Part shown: positions 20,450 to 27,690 of the stretch, one piece after another | Numbering within the stretch: position 1 is the first letter of the stretch | How the letters are laid out: the number at the start of each line of letters is the position of its first letter | Origin: Pyrobaculum islandicum DSM 4184 | Lineage (GTDB): Archaea > Thermoproteota > Thermoprotei > Thermoproteales > Thermoproteaceae | NCBI RefSeq assembly: GCF_000015205.1 | Contig: NC_008701.1 | Span: 995,436 to 1,059,435, forward strand | DNA: 64,000 nt | Reading direction: 5' to 3' | Notes under the pieces: generated by a model | Told to the model about the DNA's origin: nothing | The model's input: the letters and a program-made list of their open reading frames with translations, nothing else | The model's database searches: none | Made by a program: the position numbers and the translations under genes

Positions 20450-21367
20450 GTGGACGTAGTATCAGTTGGAAATTTAAACTTCGACATATATCTCAAAGTT
20501 TCTGAACTGCCAGGGCCTGACGAAAATGTAGAAGTCCTCGATTTATACACAGGCGGGGGAGGCTCGGCGGCTAATTTCTCTGTCGCGGCGGCTAGGCTGG
20601 GGCTTGGCGTTAGATTTATAGGCGCAGTCGGCGAAGACCCGCTAGGTGAGCTATCGCTAAGAGAGCTGAGGTCTGAGGGCGTTGATGTCTCCTATGTGAA
20701 AAGAGTGGCTGGCGTAAGATCTGGCGTAGTTATTGTGTTAGTACACCCCGACGGGGTAAAAAGAATGTTGTCGTATAGAGGCGCAAACCTAGGCCTATCT
20801 CCAGCCGATTTGACAATAGAAAAATTCCGCGGCTTCCGACATATACATTTAGCTACAGGAAGGACAGAGCTTATTCTAAAGGCGAAGGAAATTGCTAAAG
20901 AAATAGGAGCCACAGTGTCATTAGATGGGGGGACTGCTCTTGCGAAAAAAGGCCTTGATATAGTTAAAGCTGTTGTAAATGGCATAGATATAGTCTTTAT
21001 GAATCAGGTAGAGGCTAAGTTACTTGCTAATTCACATGACCACAAGACGGCAGTTGAAAAACTTGCAAAGGAGCTTTCTGTAAGAGAGCTTGTAGTGACC
21101 CTGGGGCCTAGGGGCGCGGTGGCTTTTGACGGCAGGAGACTACTACATGTAGACGCCTTTAAGTTAGACGCTGTGGATACAACAGGGGCGGGGGACTGTT
21201 TCGCCGCCGCTTATGTAGCCATGTATCTAAGGGGGAGAGATCTATATGAAAAACTGCTCTTTGCTAACGCAGCCGCCGCTATAAAAGTAACTAGGCCGGG
21301 GGCGCGGTCTTCTCCCCGCTATAGCGAAGTTGTCGCTTTTCTAGAGTCGCTTGGCTACAAGATTTAA
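20450..21367 (+). CDS. PfkB-family sugar/nucleoside kinase
   Basis: 305 residues of the ribokinase fold. The first PfkB signature GGGGSAANFSVAAARLG is at about 36-52. The second, DTTGAGDCFAAAY, with the catalytic Asp and anion hole, is at about 243. The family phosphorylates sugars, nucleosides or sugar acids with ATP; substrate not determinable here. The GTG start at 20450 fits the shared TATA element. A short Cys-rich protein follows. Confidence 0.9.
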   Translation: MDVVSVGNLNFDIYLKVSELPGPDENVEVLDLYTGGGGSAANFSVAAARLGLGVRFIGAVGEDPLGELSLRELRSEGVDVSYVKRVAGVRSGVVIVLVHPDGVKRMLSYRGANLGLSPADLTIEKFRGFRHIHLATGRTELILKAKEIAKEIGATVSLDGGTALAKKGLDIVKAVVNGIDIVFMNQVEAKLLANSHDHKTAVEKLAKELSVRELVVTLGPRGAVAFDGRRLLHVDAFKLDAVDTTGAGDCFAAAYVAMYLRGRDLYEKLLFANAAAAIKVTRPGARSSPRYSEVVAFLESLGYKI

Positions 21368-21386
21368 ATATATGGTTGTATTATAG

Positions 21387-21728
21387 ATGGTGGCTCAACA
21401 AAAAACTTTATGTCTAGGCCCTAGATGCGCCTTCGGCCCAAACGGCACCTCCTTGTTTAGATGTGGAAAGAAGGCCCTCAAGCCTATGATTAAGGGAAAT
21501 AAAATAGTGTTTTGGTGCACATGGCTAAACGACGAATGTATAGGAGCTAAGTGTCAATACGCCTATTGCGAGGCGAGGGCTATGACGCCGGAGGGGTATT
21601 GTACATACAAACCCGCAGGGGGGGAGGAGACGAAAAGAGATATCTTGGCCGAGGTTAAAAAGATAGAGAAGGAGGTTGAGAAAATTAGAGTACATTTAAA
21701 AAGACAGGGACTTGGCGACTATTTGTGA
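21387..21728 (+). CDS. Small Cys-rich protein with C-terminal coiled coil
   Basis: 113 residues. About nine Cys lie in the first 75 residues (CLGPRC, FRCGKK, FWCTW, ECIGAKCQYAYCEAR, GYCTY), a pattern suggesting zinc or Fe-S binding. The last 35 residues are a short coiled coil (EVKKIEKEVEKIRVHL). A TTTAAATATA box lies about 24 nt upstream of the ATG. Its stop codon overlaps the GTG of the nucleotidyltransferase (GTGA), so the two are translationally linked. Function unknown. Confidence 0.7.
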   Translation: MVAQQKTLCLGPRCAFGPNGTSLFRCGKKALKPMIKGNKIVFWCTWLNDECIGAKCQYAYCEARAMTPEGYCTYKPAGGEETKRDILAEVKKIEKEVEKIRVHLKRQGLGDYL

Positions 21729-22402
21729 AAGCTGTAATTCTGGCGGCCGGCCTCGGCACTAGGTTAAGACCGTTGACTTTTCTAGTGCCTAAAGCTCTAG
21801 TTACAATTGGGACAAAGCCCCTCGTTGATTATGTTATCGAGTGGCTTAGGTTAAACGGCGTGAGAGATATAGCTGTCGTGGGGTACCATATGCAAGATGT
21901 GTTAGAGAGATATCTCTCGCAGTTTCACCCAGATGTAGTTTTCTTCAAGTCGCGGAAGTTGCTTGGGACCGCCGGCCAGTTGTATTATACAAAAGAGTGG
22001 GCCGACGGCGACGTCGTTGTTGTTAATACAGACGTGTTGACAAACCTAGATTTAAAAAAACCGGCTGAGCTTCACAAATCTAGGGGAGCTCTCCTAACTA
22101 TTGTCGGACAGATACACAAGGTCTCCCTACGCTTTGGGGTTTTGGAGGTAGACGGCGGGATGTTGAAGTCTTGGAGAGAAAAGCCGAGTTTTGAATATAT
22201 AACGTCAACAGGAGTTTACATAATCTCTGACAAAGTTATAAAAAAGTTGGGGGAGGAGTATTTAGATATGGACGCCCTTGCCAAATCGCTTATTCCAAAC
22301 GTAGCTGTTTATGTGGCTAAAGAGGCGTTTTTCTACGACGTGGGGACGTTAGAAGATTTGGCAAAAATACAGGAGGTAAGACTAGAGAGTTTGAAGCCGT
22401 AA
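21725..22402 (+). CDS. Sugar-phosphate nucleotidyltransferase
   Basis: 225 residues beginning with the nucleotide-binding signature KAVILAAGLGTRLRPLT and the substrate loop VPKALVTIGTKP. A metal-binding Asp occurs in VNTDVLTNL. This is the NTP_transferase family (GlmU/ManC/RfbA-like N-terminal domain) that makes NDP-sugars, likely for glycosylation of envelope proteins. No C-terminal left-handed beta-helix is present, so it is the short form. The GTG start overlaps the preceding stop by 4 nt (GTGA). Confidence 0.9.
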   Translation: MKAVILAAGLGTRLRPLTFLVPKALVTIGTKPLVDYVIEWLRLNGVRDIAVVGYHMQDVLERYLSQFHPDVVFFKSRKLLGTAGQLYYTKEWADGDVVVVNTDVLTNLDLKKPAELHKSRGALLTIVGQIHKVSLRFGVLEVDGGMLKSWREKPSFEYITSTGVYIISDKVIKKLGEEYLDMDALAKSLIPNVAVYVAKEAFFYDVGTLEDLAKIQEVRLESLKP

Positions 22403-22432
22403 CAAATATATATTTTCCACTATTTATATGCG

Positions 22433-23158
22433 ATGAGTGTATGCCCAGCTCTTAGGCGGGTAGAAAGCGGATTTATATGTAGCTACAGTAATAAGCCGAT
22501 AGACCCGTTTAGTTGGTATTGTATAGGCAACTATACGGAATGTCCTATCTTTATCAGATTTTCGCGAGAGGAGAAGAAGCCAGCGGCGCCCAAGCCTGAG
22601 GAGGCGCCGAAGCCTCTTACAGAGGTTATTCCTCTTGCGCCAGAGAAGGCAGAGACTGAGTTTGAAAAGGCGATTAAGCCCGCTGTCGATAATGTTGTTT
22701 TAAAATACGACGACTTAGTGAAAAAACTTGACGATATGTGGAAGGAGTATGAAAGCAGCGTGATTGGGGCGAGAAAACAGTGGGAGGTAGAAAAGATGAC
22801 GCTTGTGAGGGCGCAAGAGATTCTAAATAAAACAATCGGCGACTATGAAAAGATGCTGGCCGAGGTGGAGCTAAAGAAGGACTTTATGCCACAAGACGCC
22901 TATGAAAACATCAAGAGAGAGCTTGAGACAAAACTAGAGAGTCTAAAGGGGCTTTTAGACGAGGTTAGATCTAAATACGCCGCCTTGGAGGAAAACCTCG
23001 GCGCGCATTTCAAAAGAGTGCTCTCTACTTCTACAAACGCAGAGGTAATCTCACTAAAACTCTCTCTTTCTAAACTCGACGAATTGCTGAAAGAGGGGAA
23101 GATATCGCAAGAGACATACGAAAAACTTAAGAAAGAGCTAGAGGAGTTGTTAAAATGA
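22433..23158 (+). CDS. Cys-module plus coiled-coil protein with SHOCT-like tail
   Basis: 241 residues. Residues 1-45 hold five Cys in a CPALRR...GFICSYS...WYCIGNYTECPIF arrangement, likely a metal-binding module. A Pro/Glu-rich linker and a long coiled coil (about 75-205) follow. The C-terminal 30 residues (LDELLKEGKISQETYEKLKK) match the SHOCT pattern seen in oligomerising proteins. The ATG overlaps nothing upstream, and a TATA-like AAATATATA lies 22-26 nt before it. Its stop overlaps the next gene's ATG (ATGA). Function unknown. Confidence 0.7.
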   Translation: MSVCPALRRVESGFICSYSNKPIDPFSWYCIGNYTECPIFIRFSREEKKPAAPKPEEAPKPLTEVIPLAPEKAETEFEKAIKPAVDNVVLKYDDLVKKLDDMWKEYESSVIGARKQWEVEKMTLVRAQEILNKTIGDYEKMLAEVELKKDFMPQDAYENIKRELETKLESLKGLLDEVRSKYAALEENLGAHFKRVLSTSTNAEVISLKLSLSKLDELLKEGKISQETYEKLKKELEELLK

Positions 23159-23709
23159 GCTTAGACGTCGCATATTTAGCCCTTGGCGAATTGGAAAAAT
23201 TACTTTCGCAATATGACGAGAGACTTAAGGGTATTGAAGACACTTGGAGAGCTTTTGTAGAATCTGCCTCAAGAGCCAAGGCCGGGTGGGATGCAGATTT
23301 GCCAAAGATAAAAGTTAGAATCGACCAGCTGAAAAACGTCGTAGAGAGCCTAAAGAGAGAGCTTGAGTTATTGTTGGCTAAGAGAGAGCTTGGCTTGATA
23401 CCGGAAAAAGACTATCTCGACCTTTCTACAGAGCTACAGAAGAAAATTGAGGAGTACCAAGAAAAGCTCAATGCGCTTACACAAAAAGTTTCTGAGATAG
23501 AGGGCAGAGTGCTCTACTTCTGGTCCAGGGCGCTTACTAAAGAGTATCTAGCTAAGTTTGACCTTGTCGAGCTTGAGAAAAAAATTGAGGAGGCTAAAGC
23601 GGCTGGGAAAATAGATGACGAGACTTATACAAAAATTAAACACGAAATCTCTATAATGAAACATACATGGGAGTTGCTAAACCTCATCACATATCCTGGC
23701 AAGGCCTGA
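23155..23709 (+). CDS. Coiled-coil protein with SHOCT-like motifs, partner of the preceding gene
   Basis: 184 residues, almost entirely helical. Two SHOCT-like motifs are visible: RELGLIPEKDYLDLSTELQK (about 80-100) and KKIEEAKAAGKIDDETYTKI (about 141-160). The gene overlaps the previous one by 4 nt (ATGA), so the two proteins are probably made together and may form a hetero-oligomer. The last 23 nt overlap the convergent NfeD-like gene. Function unknown. Confidence 0.7.
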   Translation: MSLDVAYLALGELEKLLSQYDERLKGIEDTWRAFVESASRAKAGWDADLPKIKVRIDQLKNVVESLKRELELLLAKRELGLIPEKDYLDLSTELQKKIEEYQEKLNALTQKVSEIEGRVLYFWSRALTKEYLAKFDLVELEKKIEEAKAAGKIDDETYTKIKHEISIMKHTWELLNLITYPGKA

Positions 23710-24058
23710 CATAGGCACGTCCGTTTTTTACGTCAAGAAGTTCAACACATGTGCCGACAGCCGCCTCACAACTGAGACATACGGCTCTCCAATAAACGCC
23801 CTCTATTTTCACCACGCCCTCTGGCTTGAGGTCTTCTACCACCACGCCCCTCCCGCCCAGATAGCTGTACTCTCTTGGCGTTTCTTTAAATACCTTAATC
23901 CCTATATATGCCGTAATGACTAAAAAAGGCGCCGATAGTACAACGACAATCCAAAGCGGGATTACGCCAAATATATAGAGGAGAAATGCTATAATTACAG
24001 GGGCTGAAAAAAGCAATAGTTCGTCAAGCAACGCCACTATTGTGACGAGACGAGACAT
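23687..24058 (-). CDS. NfeD-like membrane protein
   Basis: 123 residues. Two transmembrane segments (VIIAFLLYIFGVIPLWIVVV and FLVITAYIGIKVF) are followed by a small beta-barrel (about 65-120) with the NfeD OB-fold pattern GVVVEDLKPEGVVKIEGVYW. NfeD proteins usually act with stomatin-like membrane scaffolds or serine proteases, which are not found nearby. Two Cys pairs in the barrel (CLSCEAAVGTC) are unusual and could form disulfides. The ATG at 24058 has a TATA box (ATTAAT, 24077-24083) that overlaps the start of the divergent gene. Confidence 0.7.
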   Translation of the reverse strand: MSRLVTIVALLDELLLFSAPVIIAFLLYIFGVIPLWIVVVLSAPFLVITAYIGIKVFKETPREYSYLGGRGVVVEDLKPEGVVKIEGVYWRAVCLSCEAAVGTCVELLDVKNGRAYVRPCQDM

Positions 24059-24083
24059 ATATTGCCCCCACCCATAGATTAAT

Positions 24084-25145
24084 ATGTCTACAGTAGTAGT
24101 ACCACAGGGCTATACGGCTCTTCTAAGAGGCCCCGCCACAGTGGAATGTCGAGAGCCATGTAGAGTATTCGGCGGCGTCTTCCACAGATTTGAAATCCCC
24201 CCTCACAAACAATATCCCGTCGAAGGCCCTGCGGTTTTTACAATAGAAAGCGGCGTAGTGGCTATTGTAAACGGATCTGCCATACCGCAAGATTGGCATT
24301 TAGAACTCAGCGGCGTAGTCGCACTAGTCGGGCCGACAGACGCGGGGAAGAGTAGCCTATCTACATACTTAGTAAATATACACACTTCCCAAGGCAAAAA
24401 GGTATGTATAGTCGATGCAGACGTAGGCCAGTCAGACATAGGGCCGCCTGGTTTTGTATCCTATAGTTGTACCACATCCCCCATCCCACATATCTCGGAG
24501 CTAGAGCCATACGACGCATATTTCGTCGGTACGACAAATCTCCAGGGAGTCGAGGAGTTACTTGTGGCAGGGGTTGTCTGGGGAGTCAGAAGATCTATTG
24601 CGCAATACCCCCACCTAGTTGTAATAAACACCCCCGGGTGGACCACAGGCAGAGGTCTCCAACTACTTAGGGCTGTAGTCGACGCAGTAGAGCCAACAGT
24701 GATAAACATTGGAGAGGCCGCCCTTCCCGGCCGCCTCATATCTAAACCACGCCATGTCCTCCCCCGCGGCCCACAAGAGAGGAGAGAATTGCGAAATTTA
24801 TCATACAGAAGACATGTAAAACTCATAGAAAAGACTCAGATAGATCTAGAAAAAATGGCTGTTTGTAAGTGGGAGAAGGGGCTCGTCTGTCCTTGGGGGA
24901 GATACACCCCCGCCGACGTTAGCGAGCCTCAGAAAAAAGGCCGTGAGTTTATAGTGCCGCACCACTATTTAAGACATATATTCGCCGCTTTGTATAAAAA
25001 CGGGAAGTTGGTTGGATACGCCATAGTGGAAAAATTCGAGCCTAAGATAGTCGCATATGTAACAACAACAGACTTTGACGAGATACGTATTGGAAAAATC
25101 AGGTTAGACCCCCAGACTCTAGAAGAGCTAGAGCCGTTACCCTAG
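24084..25145 (+). CDS. Clp1/Nol9-type polynucleotide 5'-hydroxyl kinase
   Basis: 353 residues. An N-terminal beta-domain leads to Walker A GPTDAGKSS (about 83-91), then VDADVGQSDIGPPG, the Clp1_P signature for RNA 5'-OH kinases. Archaeal homologues phosphorylate RNA 5' ends and may act in tRNA exon ligation or rRNA processing. Its position directly before two intron-containing tRNA genes is suggestive only. The ATG at 24084 is 26 nt after the TATA (CATATATTG, 24056-24064) that overlaps the start codon of the divergent NfeD-like gene. Confidence 0.85.
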   Translation: MSTVVVPQGYTALLRGPATVECREPCRVFGGVFHRFEIPPHKQYPVEGPAVFTIESGVVAIVNGSAIPQDWHLELSGVVALVGPTDAGKSSLSTYLVNIHTSQGKKVCIVDADVGQSDIGPPGFVSYSCTTSPIPHISELEPYDAYFVGTTNLQGVEELLVAGVVWGVRRSIAQYPHLVVINTPGWTTGRGLQLLRAVVDAVEPTVINIGEAALPGRLISKPRHVLPRGPQERRELRNLSYRRHVKLIEKTQIDLEKMAVCKWEKGLVCPWGRYTPADVSEPQKKGREFIVPHHYLRHIFAALYKNGKLVGYAIVEKFEPKIVAYVTTTDFDEIRIGKIRLDPQTLEELEPLP

Positions 25146-25240
25146 CGGGCCCGGTGGGATTTGAACCCACGACCTACGGCTCCGCAGGCTCGGCGGACCA
25201 CAAGTCCTCCGCCGCTCCATCCAGGCTGAGCTACGGGCCC
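25146..25240 (-). tRNA. tRNA-Arg (anticodon GCG) with a non-canonical intron
   Basis: Acceptor arms GGGCCCG/CGGGCCC, D-stem GCTC/GAGC, T-arm GTGGG-TTCAAAT-CCCAC. Removing 20 nt (25189-25208) gives anticodon stem GCGGC/GCCGT and loop CTGCGGA, so the anticodon is GCG (Arg, codon CGC). The pre-tRNA forms a bulge-helix-bulge: exon CGGC pairs with intron GCCG, with three-base bulges GGA and AGC, placing the intron between positions 30 and 31. No CCA is encoded. Without this splice no 7-nt anticodon loop can be formed. Confidence 0.85.
25189..25208 (-). other. tRNA-Arg intron at position 30/31
   Basis: A 20-nt intron inside the anticodon stem. An internal hairpin GGAC-TTGTG-GTCC is flanked by the 4-bp central helix and two 3-nt bulges of a BHB splice motif. 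Boundaries follow the cleavage rule (after the second bulge base). Confidence 0.75.
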
Positions 25241-25372
25241 TCCCAATTACATTTCCCGCCTTTAAAAAACTTTAACATAGCTAACGTGCTGTTAGAAGGA
25301 TCTACATACAGAGTCGGCACAAAATTAATGGTGCCCCGGCCGGGATTTGAACCCGGGTCACGGGCTCGAAAG

Positions 25373-25397
25373 TTATGGGGTAGCCTCTCAGCCACCT
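25373..25397 (-). other. tRNA-Glu intron 2, between positions 31 and 32
   Basis: 25 nt. Exon GTGG pairs with intron CCAT (one G-U pair), flanked by three-base bulges GCA and AAC; an internal GGT/ACC helix follows. This BHB puts the cut exactly at the base of the anticodon loop and leaves CTTTCGA. Confidence 0.7.
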
Positions 25398-25424
25398 GCC
25401 CACATCCTTGACCGGGCTAGACTA

Positions 25425-25462
25425 CCGGCTGGGGTAGCCGGCTGGCTACGGCCCCCGTCTAG
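25425..25462 (-). other. tRNA-Glu intron 1, in the 5' acceptor strand (position 7/8 or up to four bases earlier)
   Basis: 38 nt separate the 5' acceptor strand GCCCCGG from TAGTC. Because CCGG occurs at both junctions the cut could be anywhere from 3/4 to 7/8. The intron contains a strong hairpin (GTAGCC-AGCC-GGCTAC). I could not find a strict BHB, so the motif is relaxed or the boundary is slightly different. Confidence 0.6.
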
Positions 25463-25507
25463 CCGGGGCGTTTTCTAATAAGTCTCTGGGATAAATACTT
25501 TTCTTCG

Positions 25508-25786
25508 TTACTCGCATATAAACTTCAGCAGTCCCTCTGTAAGCGCTCGGTATACTAGACACCTCTCTTCCTCCCCCGTGCACTTGGCCTTACATATAAT
25601 GTTATATCCATCAACTTCACATTTAATCTCGTAGGGCTTGCCTGTTTTATCGACATGGCGAATGCCAACTCCATATGCCAACGCGGCGAGTAGTAGCTCT
25701 ATGGGCTTTAGGTCTAGGCCTATTTCTTTCTCATTTATAACTACTTTATCTCTGTCTACCCTTAGTGTATAGCTCCTCTTGTACAT
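25508..25786 (-). CDS. Small OsmC-like protein
   Basis: 92 residues from ATG 25786. It follows the OsmC/Ohr half-domain pattern: a beta-strand RSYTLRVDRDKVVI, then LDLKPIELLLAALAYGVG in place of the usual GxxPxELLLAALxxC, then EIKCEVDGYNIICKAKC. The peroxidatic Cys of OsmC is replaced by Gly, so it is probably not a classical peroxidase. The first 25 nt overlap the end of the ferredoxin-domain gene, so both are likely on one transcript. Confidence 0.6.
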   Translation of the reverse strand: MYKRSYTLRVDRDKVVINEKEIGLDLKPIELLLAALAYGVGIRHVDKTGKPYEIKCEVDGYNIICKAKCTGEEERCLVYRALTEGLLKFICE

Positions 25787-26658
25787 AATAACGCACATGC
25801 GCCACATCCTGTGCACGTCTGGAGTATTTGTGGCACGCCGAGGGGAGAGGGCGTGATGGCGGGACACGACGTCTTTAGACATTCGCCACATTTATCACAG
25901 AGTGAGGGGTCTACGACATATTGTCTCCTCTTGTAACTATAGCCGACGATGCGTCTGGAGAACAACTGGCAGGGATCGCTTGCTTCGTCAAGTATTACGA
26001 CGTAGCCGCCCATTTCAACAACTTTAGGCGCGAGGTAATCCCGCGTTTTTGCTATAGCAATTACAGGCCCGGCGTTGTATCCGCCGGTTAATATTCCGAG
26101 GGCAATTGCCGTAGCTTTAAGCGGGGGCATATATACATCAACGACTTCTGCAACTTCGTTTGGAATGTGCCACGTGGGTATCACCATATAGTCAGGTTGT
26201 GAGACGCCGCTGGGCTGTAGTCTTACGTCAGATACGACTATGGGCACGGCGTCTAATAGCTTAAGCTGTCTATATAAACATGCCATAAGCGGTAGAAGAT
26301 AGTGGCCCACCTCCATTTTCTCTCCACCTCGCGCCCACCTCCATGGCTTGAGATAGTGTTTGTTAAATGTGGAAGTTCTACGCCTCGCGACTTTGGGCAG
26401 AGGCCCCTCGTATCCCACAGGTGTGGAATAGACCTCGGAGTAGTTGACGGCGTCTTCAACATCTTTAAAACAGGGAAGATCGCTGGGACATGGCGTTATC
26501 AAAAGCGCGCCCCATACGCCGTTTTTTATAGCTTCTAAAGCCTCGGCGCTTGGCCTCGCCTCTACTAACACTTGTCTAAACGTCATAGACAAGCCTACTG
26601 CTATAGCTAGTTTATCATCTTCGCTATATCCACTGTAGTTTATTATAAACTCTACCAT
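25762..26658 (-). CDS. Protein with C-terminal 2x[4Fe-4S] ferredoxin domain
   Basis: 298 residues. The C-terminal roughly 60 residues have CDKCGECLKTSCPAI and CTGCGACALLC, two [4Fe-4S] motifs of the kind ending indolepyruvate ferredoxin oxidoreductase alpha subunits. The N-terminal 230 residues have CPSDLPCF and beta/alpha segments (AGPVIAIAKT, GGYVVILDEASDPC) but no ThDP-binding motif. It is therefore an electron-transfer or Fe-S protein of unknown substrate, perhaps a detached domain. It sits between a YkgJ-type and an OsmC-like gene, overlapping both. Confidence 0.65.
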   Translation of the reverse strand: MVEFIINYSGYSEDDKLAIAVGLSMTFRQVLVEARPSAEALEAIKNGVWGALLITPCPSDLPCFKDVEDAVNYSEVYSTPVGYEGPLPKVARRRTSTFNKHYLKPWRWARGGEKMEVGHYLLPLMACLYRQLKLLDAVPIVVSDVRLQPSGVSQPDYMVIPTWHIPNEVAEVVDVYMPPLKATAIALGILTGGYNAGPVIAIAKTRDYLAPKVVEMGGYVVILDEASDPCQLFSRRIVGYSYKRRQYVVDPSLCDKCGECLKTSCPAITPSPLGVPQILQTCTGCGACALLCTRGAIH

Positions 26659-27053
26659 ATCTTTAGCCTAATTGCCAATCTTTTCAACGCCTCTTTTTCA
26701 CTTGGAAAATATTCGAGGGGTTTTGGCCCGTTTATTTTAACCCATGTACATTTTTCCGATAAATATATCTCGCCAGTTTTTAGATTTAAGACTAGTGGAA
26801 ACATCCTACAGGAGAGAGGCTTTTTCGTGTGTATTATACACCTCCCCCTATAGAATGGACACCAGCCGTTTATTACCCACTTGTAGAGCTTTACCCCGTT
26901 GTATTCGCCATAGGGAATAAAGGTGAGTTTTACGCCTAGTTTTTCAGCTTCTTTTTGAAGCGTTGGAATTTCGTCTTCAAGTACCACGGGCATATCTTCG
27001 AGATTTTCAAATTTACAACACTCAGAGGGACAGCTAATGGGGCATGTAAACAC
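26652..27053 (-). CDS. YkgJ-type zinc/iron-chelating Cys-cluster protein
   Basis: 133 residues. It has the family's Cys cluster CPISCPSECC at the N-terminus, then WCPFYRGRCIIHTKKPLSCR, the hallmark C-x-IH-x-KP-x-C-R-x-F/YP motif. The family is thought to bind a metal or Fe-S cluster; biochemical role unsettled. It is the first gene of a three-gene overlapping minus-strand cluster, with TTAAAAG in the upstream region. Confidence 0.8.
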   Translation of the reverse strand: MFTCPISCPSECCKFENLEDMPVVLEDEIPTLQKEAEKLGVKLTFIPYGEYNGVKLYKWVINGWCPFYRGRCIIHTKKPLSCRMFPLVLNLKTGEIYLSEKCTWVKINGPKPLEYFPSEKEALKRLAIRLKIW

Positions 27054-27286
27054 ACATCTTTACGACATCCCCCTTTTAAGTCATCCGCCTTAGATGTAGA
27101 TAAAAAGTATTTTCTATCTTCTTAGATTTACTTTAGGATAATGTCCCTAGGATAATTGTAAATATGCTAACTTTTAACATCTCTTGTACATATGTACTAT
27201 ATGTCCTTTGCCCTCATTGAATTCCTAAAGCCCAATTTATATATTTTTAAAGTAACACTTAAATATATTTCACTTGGCGAAAACAC

Positions 27287-27334
27287 ATGAAGAAAGAGAA
27301 GAAAGAGGAAAAGAAAGAGGAGAAAAAGAAATAA
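27287..27334 (+). CDS. Possible 15-residue Lys/Glu microprotein
   Basis: ATG followed by 14 codons, all AAA/AAG or GAA/GAG, then TAA: the peptide is MKKEKKEEKKEEKKK. A good TATA box (CTTAAATATA, 27258-27267) stands about 24 nt upstream, the leaderless spacing used by real genes here. The region upstream is AT-rich and otherwise empty. It could be a genuine small charged protein, a leader peptide for rpl14e, or simply a purine-rich tract. Only expression data could decide. Confidence 0.4.
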   Translation: MKKEKKEEKKEEKKK

Positions 27335-27378
27335 GTGCGTTGCATTAAGACTTTTAAAACCCCCATCTTTTTCCCCCT

Positions 27379-27690
27379 ATGGTTAAGGTTATTGACATAG
27401 GTAGAGTAGTTGTAAAAGTTTTAGGTAGAGAGGCTGGGAGAAAGGCTGTTGTGGTAGATATAGTAGATGAAAACTATGTCGTAATTACAGGCCCTAAGCA
27501 ACTTACAGGCGTGAGACGGAGACGCGTAAATATTAACCATATAGAACCCACAGATAAAAAGATAGATATCAAGAGGGGGGCGTCGGACGAAGAGGTATTA
27601 AAGGCTGTCGAAGCCGCAGGCCTTGTGGAGTACATGCGCGAGAAAGTAAAGCCGAAGTTCTTCGGTATAACTAGCGCAGAGGTTAAGTGA
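27379..27690 (+). CDS. rpl14e: Large-subunit ribosomal protein L14e
   Basis: 103 residues with the KOW-type start [26 protein letters not shown] and [20 protein letters not shown], typical of archaeal/eukaryotic L14e. TATA CTTTTAAAAC is about 26 nt upstream of the ATG. The stop overlaps the GTG of cbf5 (GTGA), the usual archaeal pairing of L14e with the pseudouridine synthase. Confidence 0.95.
   Translation: MVKVIDIGRVVVKVLGREAGRKAVVVDIVDENYVVITGPKQLTGVRRRRVNINHIEPTDKKIDIKRGASDEEVLKAVEAAGLVEYMREKVKPKFFGITSAEVK

Larger units (their letters stand above)
25332..25469 (-). tRNA. tRNA-Glu (anticodon UUC) with two introns
   Basis: Mature sequence begins GCCCCGGTAGTCTAGCCCGG and ends CCGGGGCA, with T-arm CCGGG-TTCAAAT-CCCGG. 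The anticodon loop is CTTTCGA, so the anticodon is UUC. Reaching a 75-nt tRNA requires removal of 38 nt from the 5' acceptor region and 25 nt from the anticodon region. CCA is encoded immediately downstream (25329-25331), unlike the neighbouring tRNA-Arg. The identity is secure; the exact boundary of the first intron is ambiguous. Confidence 0.88.

Noticed and set aside
25146-25240. tRNA-Thr(UGU) or tRNA-His(GUG), or a class II tRNA
   Set aside because: The unspliced sequence contains CTTGTGG, which suggests these, but the anticodon stem then has a mismatch and four surplus bases. Splicing the BHB intron gives a fully paired tRNA-Arg(GCG).
25154-25411. 85-codon open frame across the two tRNA genes
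   Set aside because: It reads through tRNA sequence and its product (FEPTTYGS, PRPGFEPGS) is the well-known false translation of reversed tRNA T-arms.
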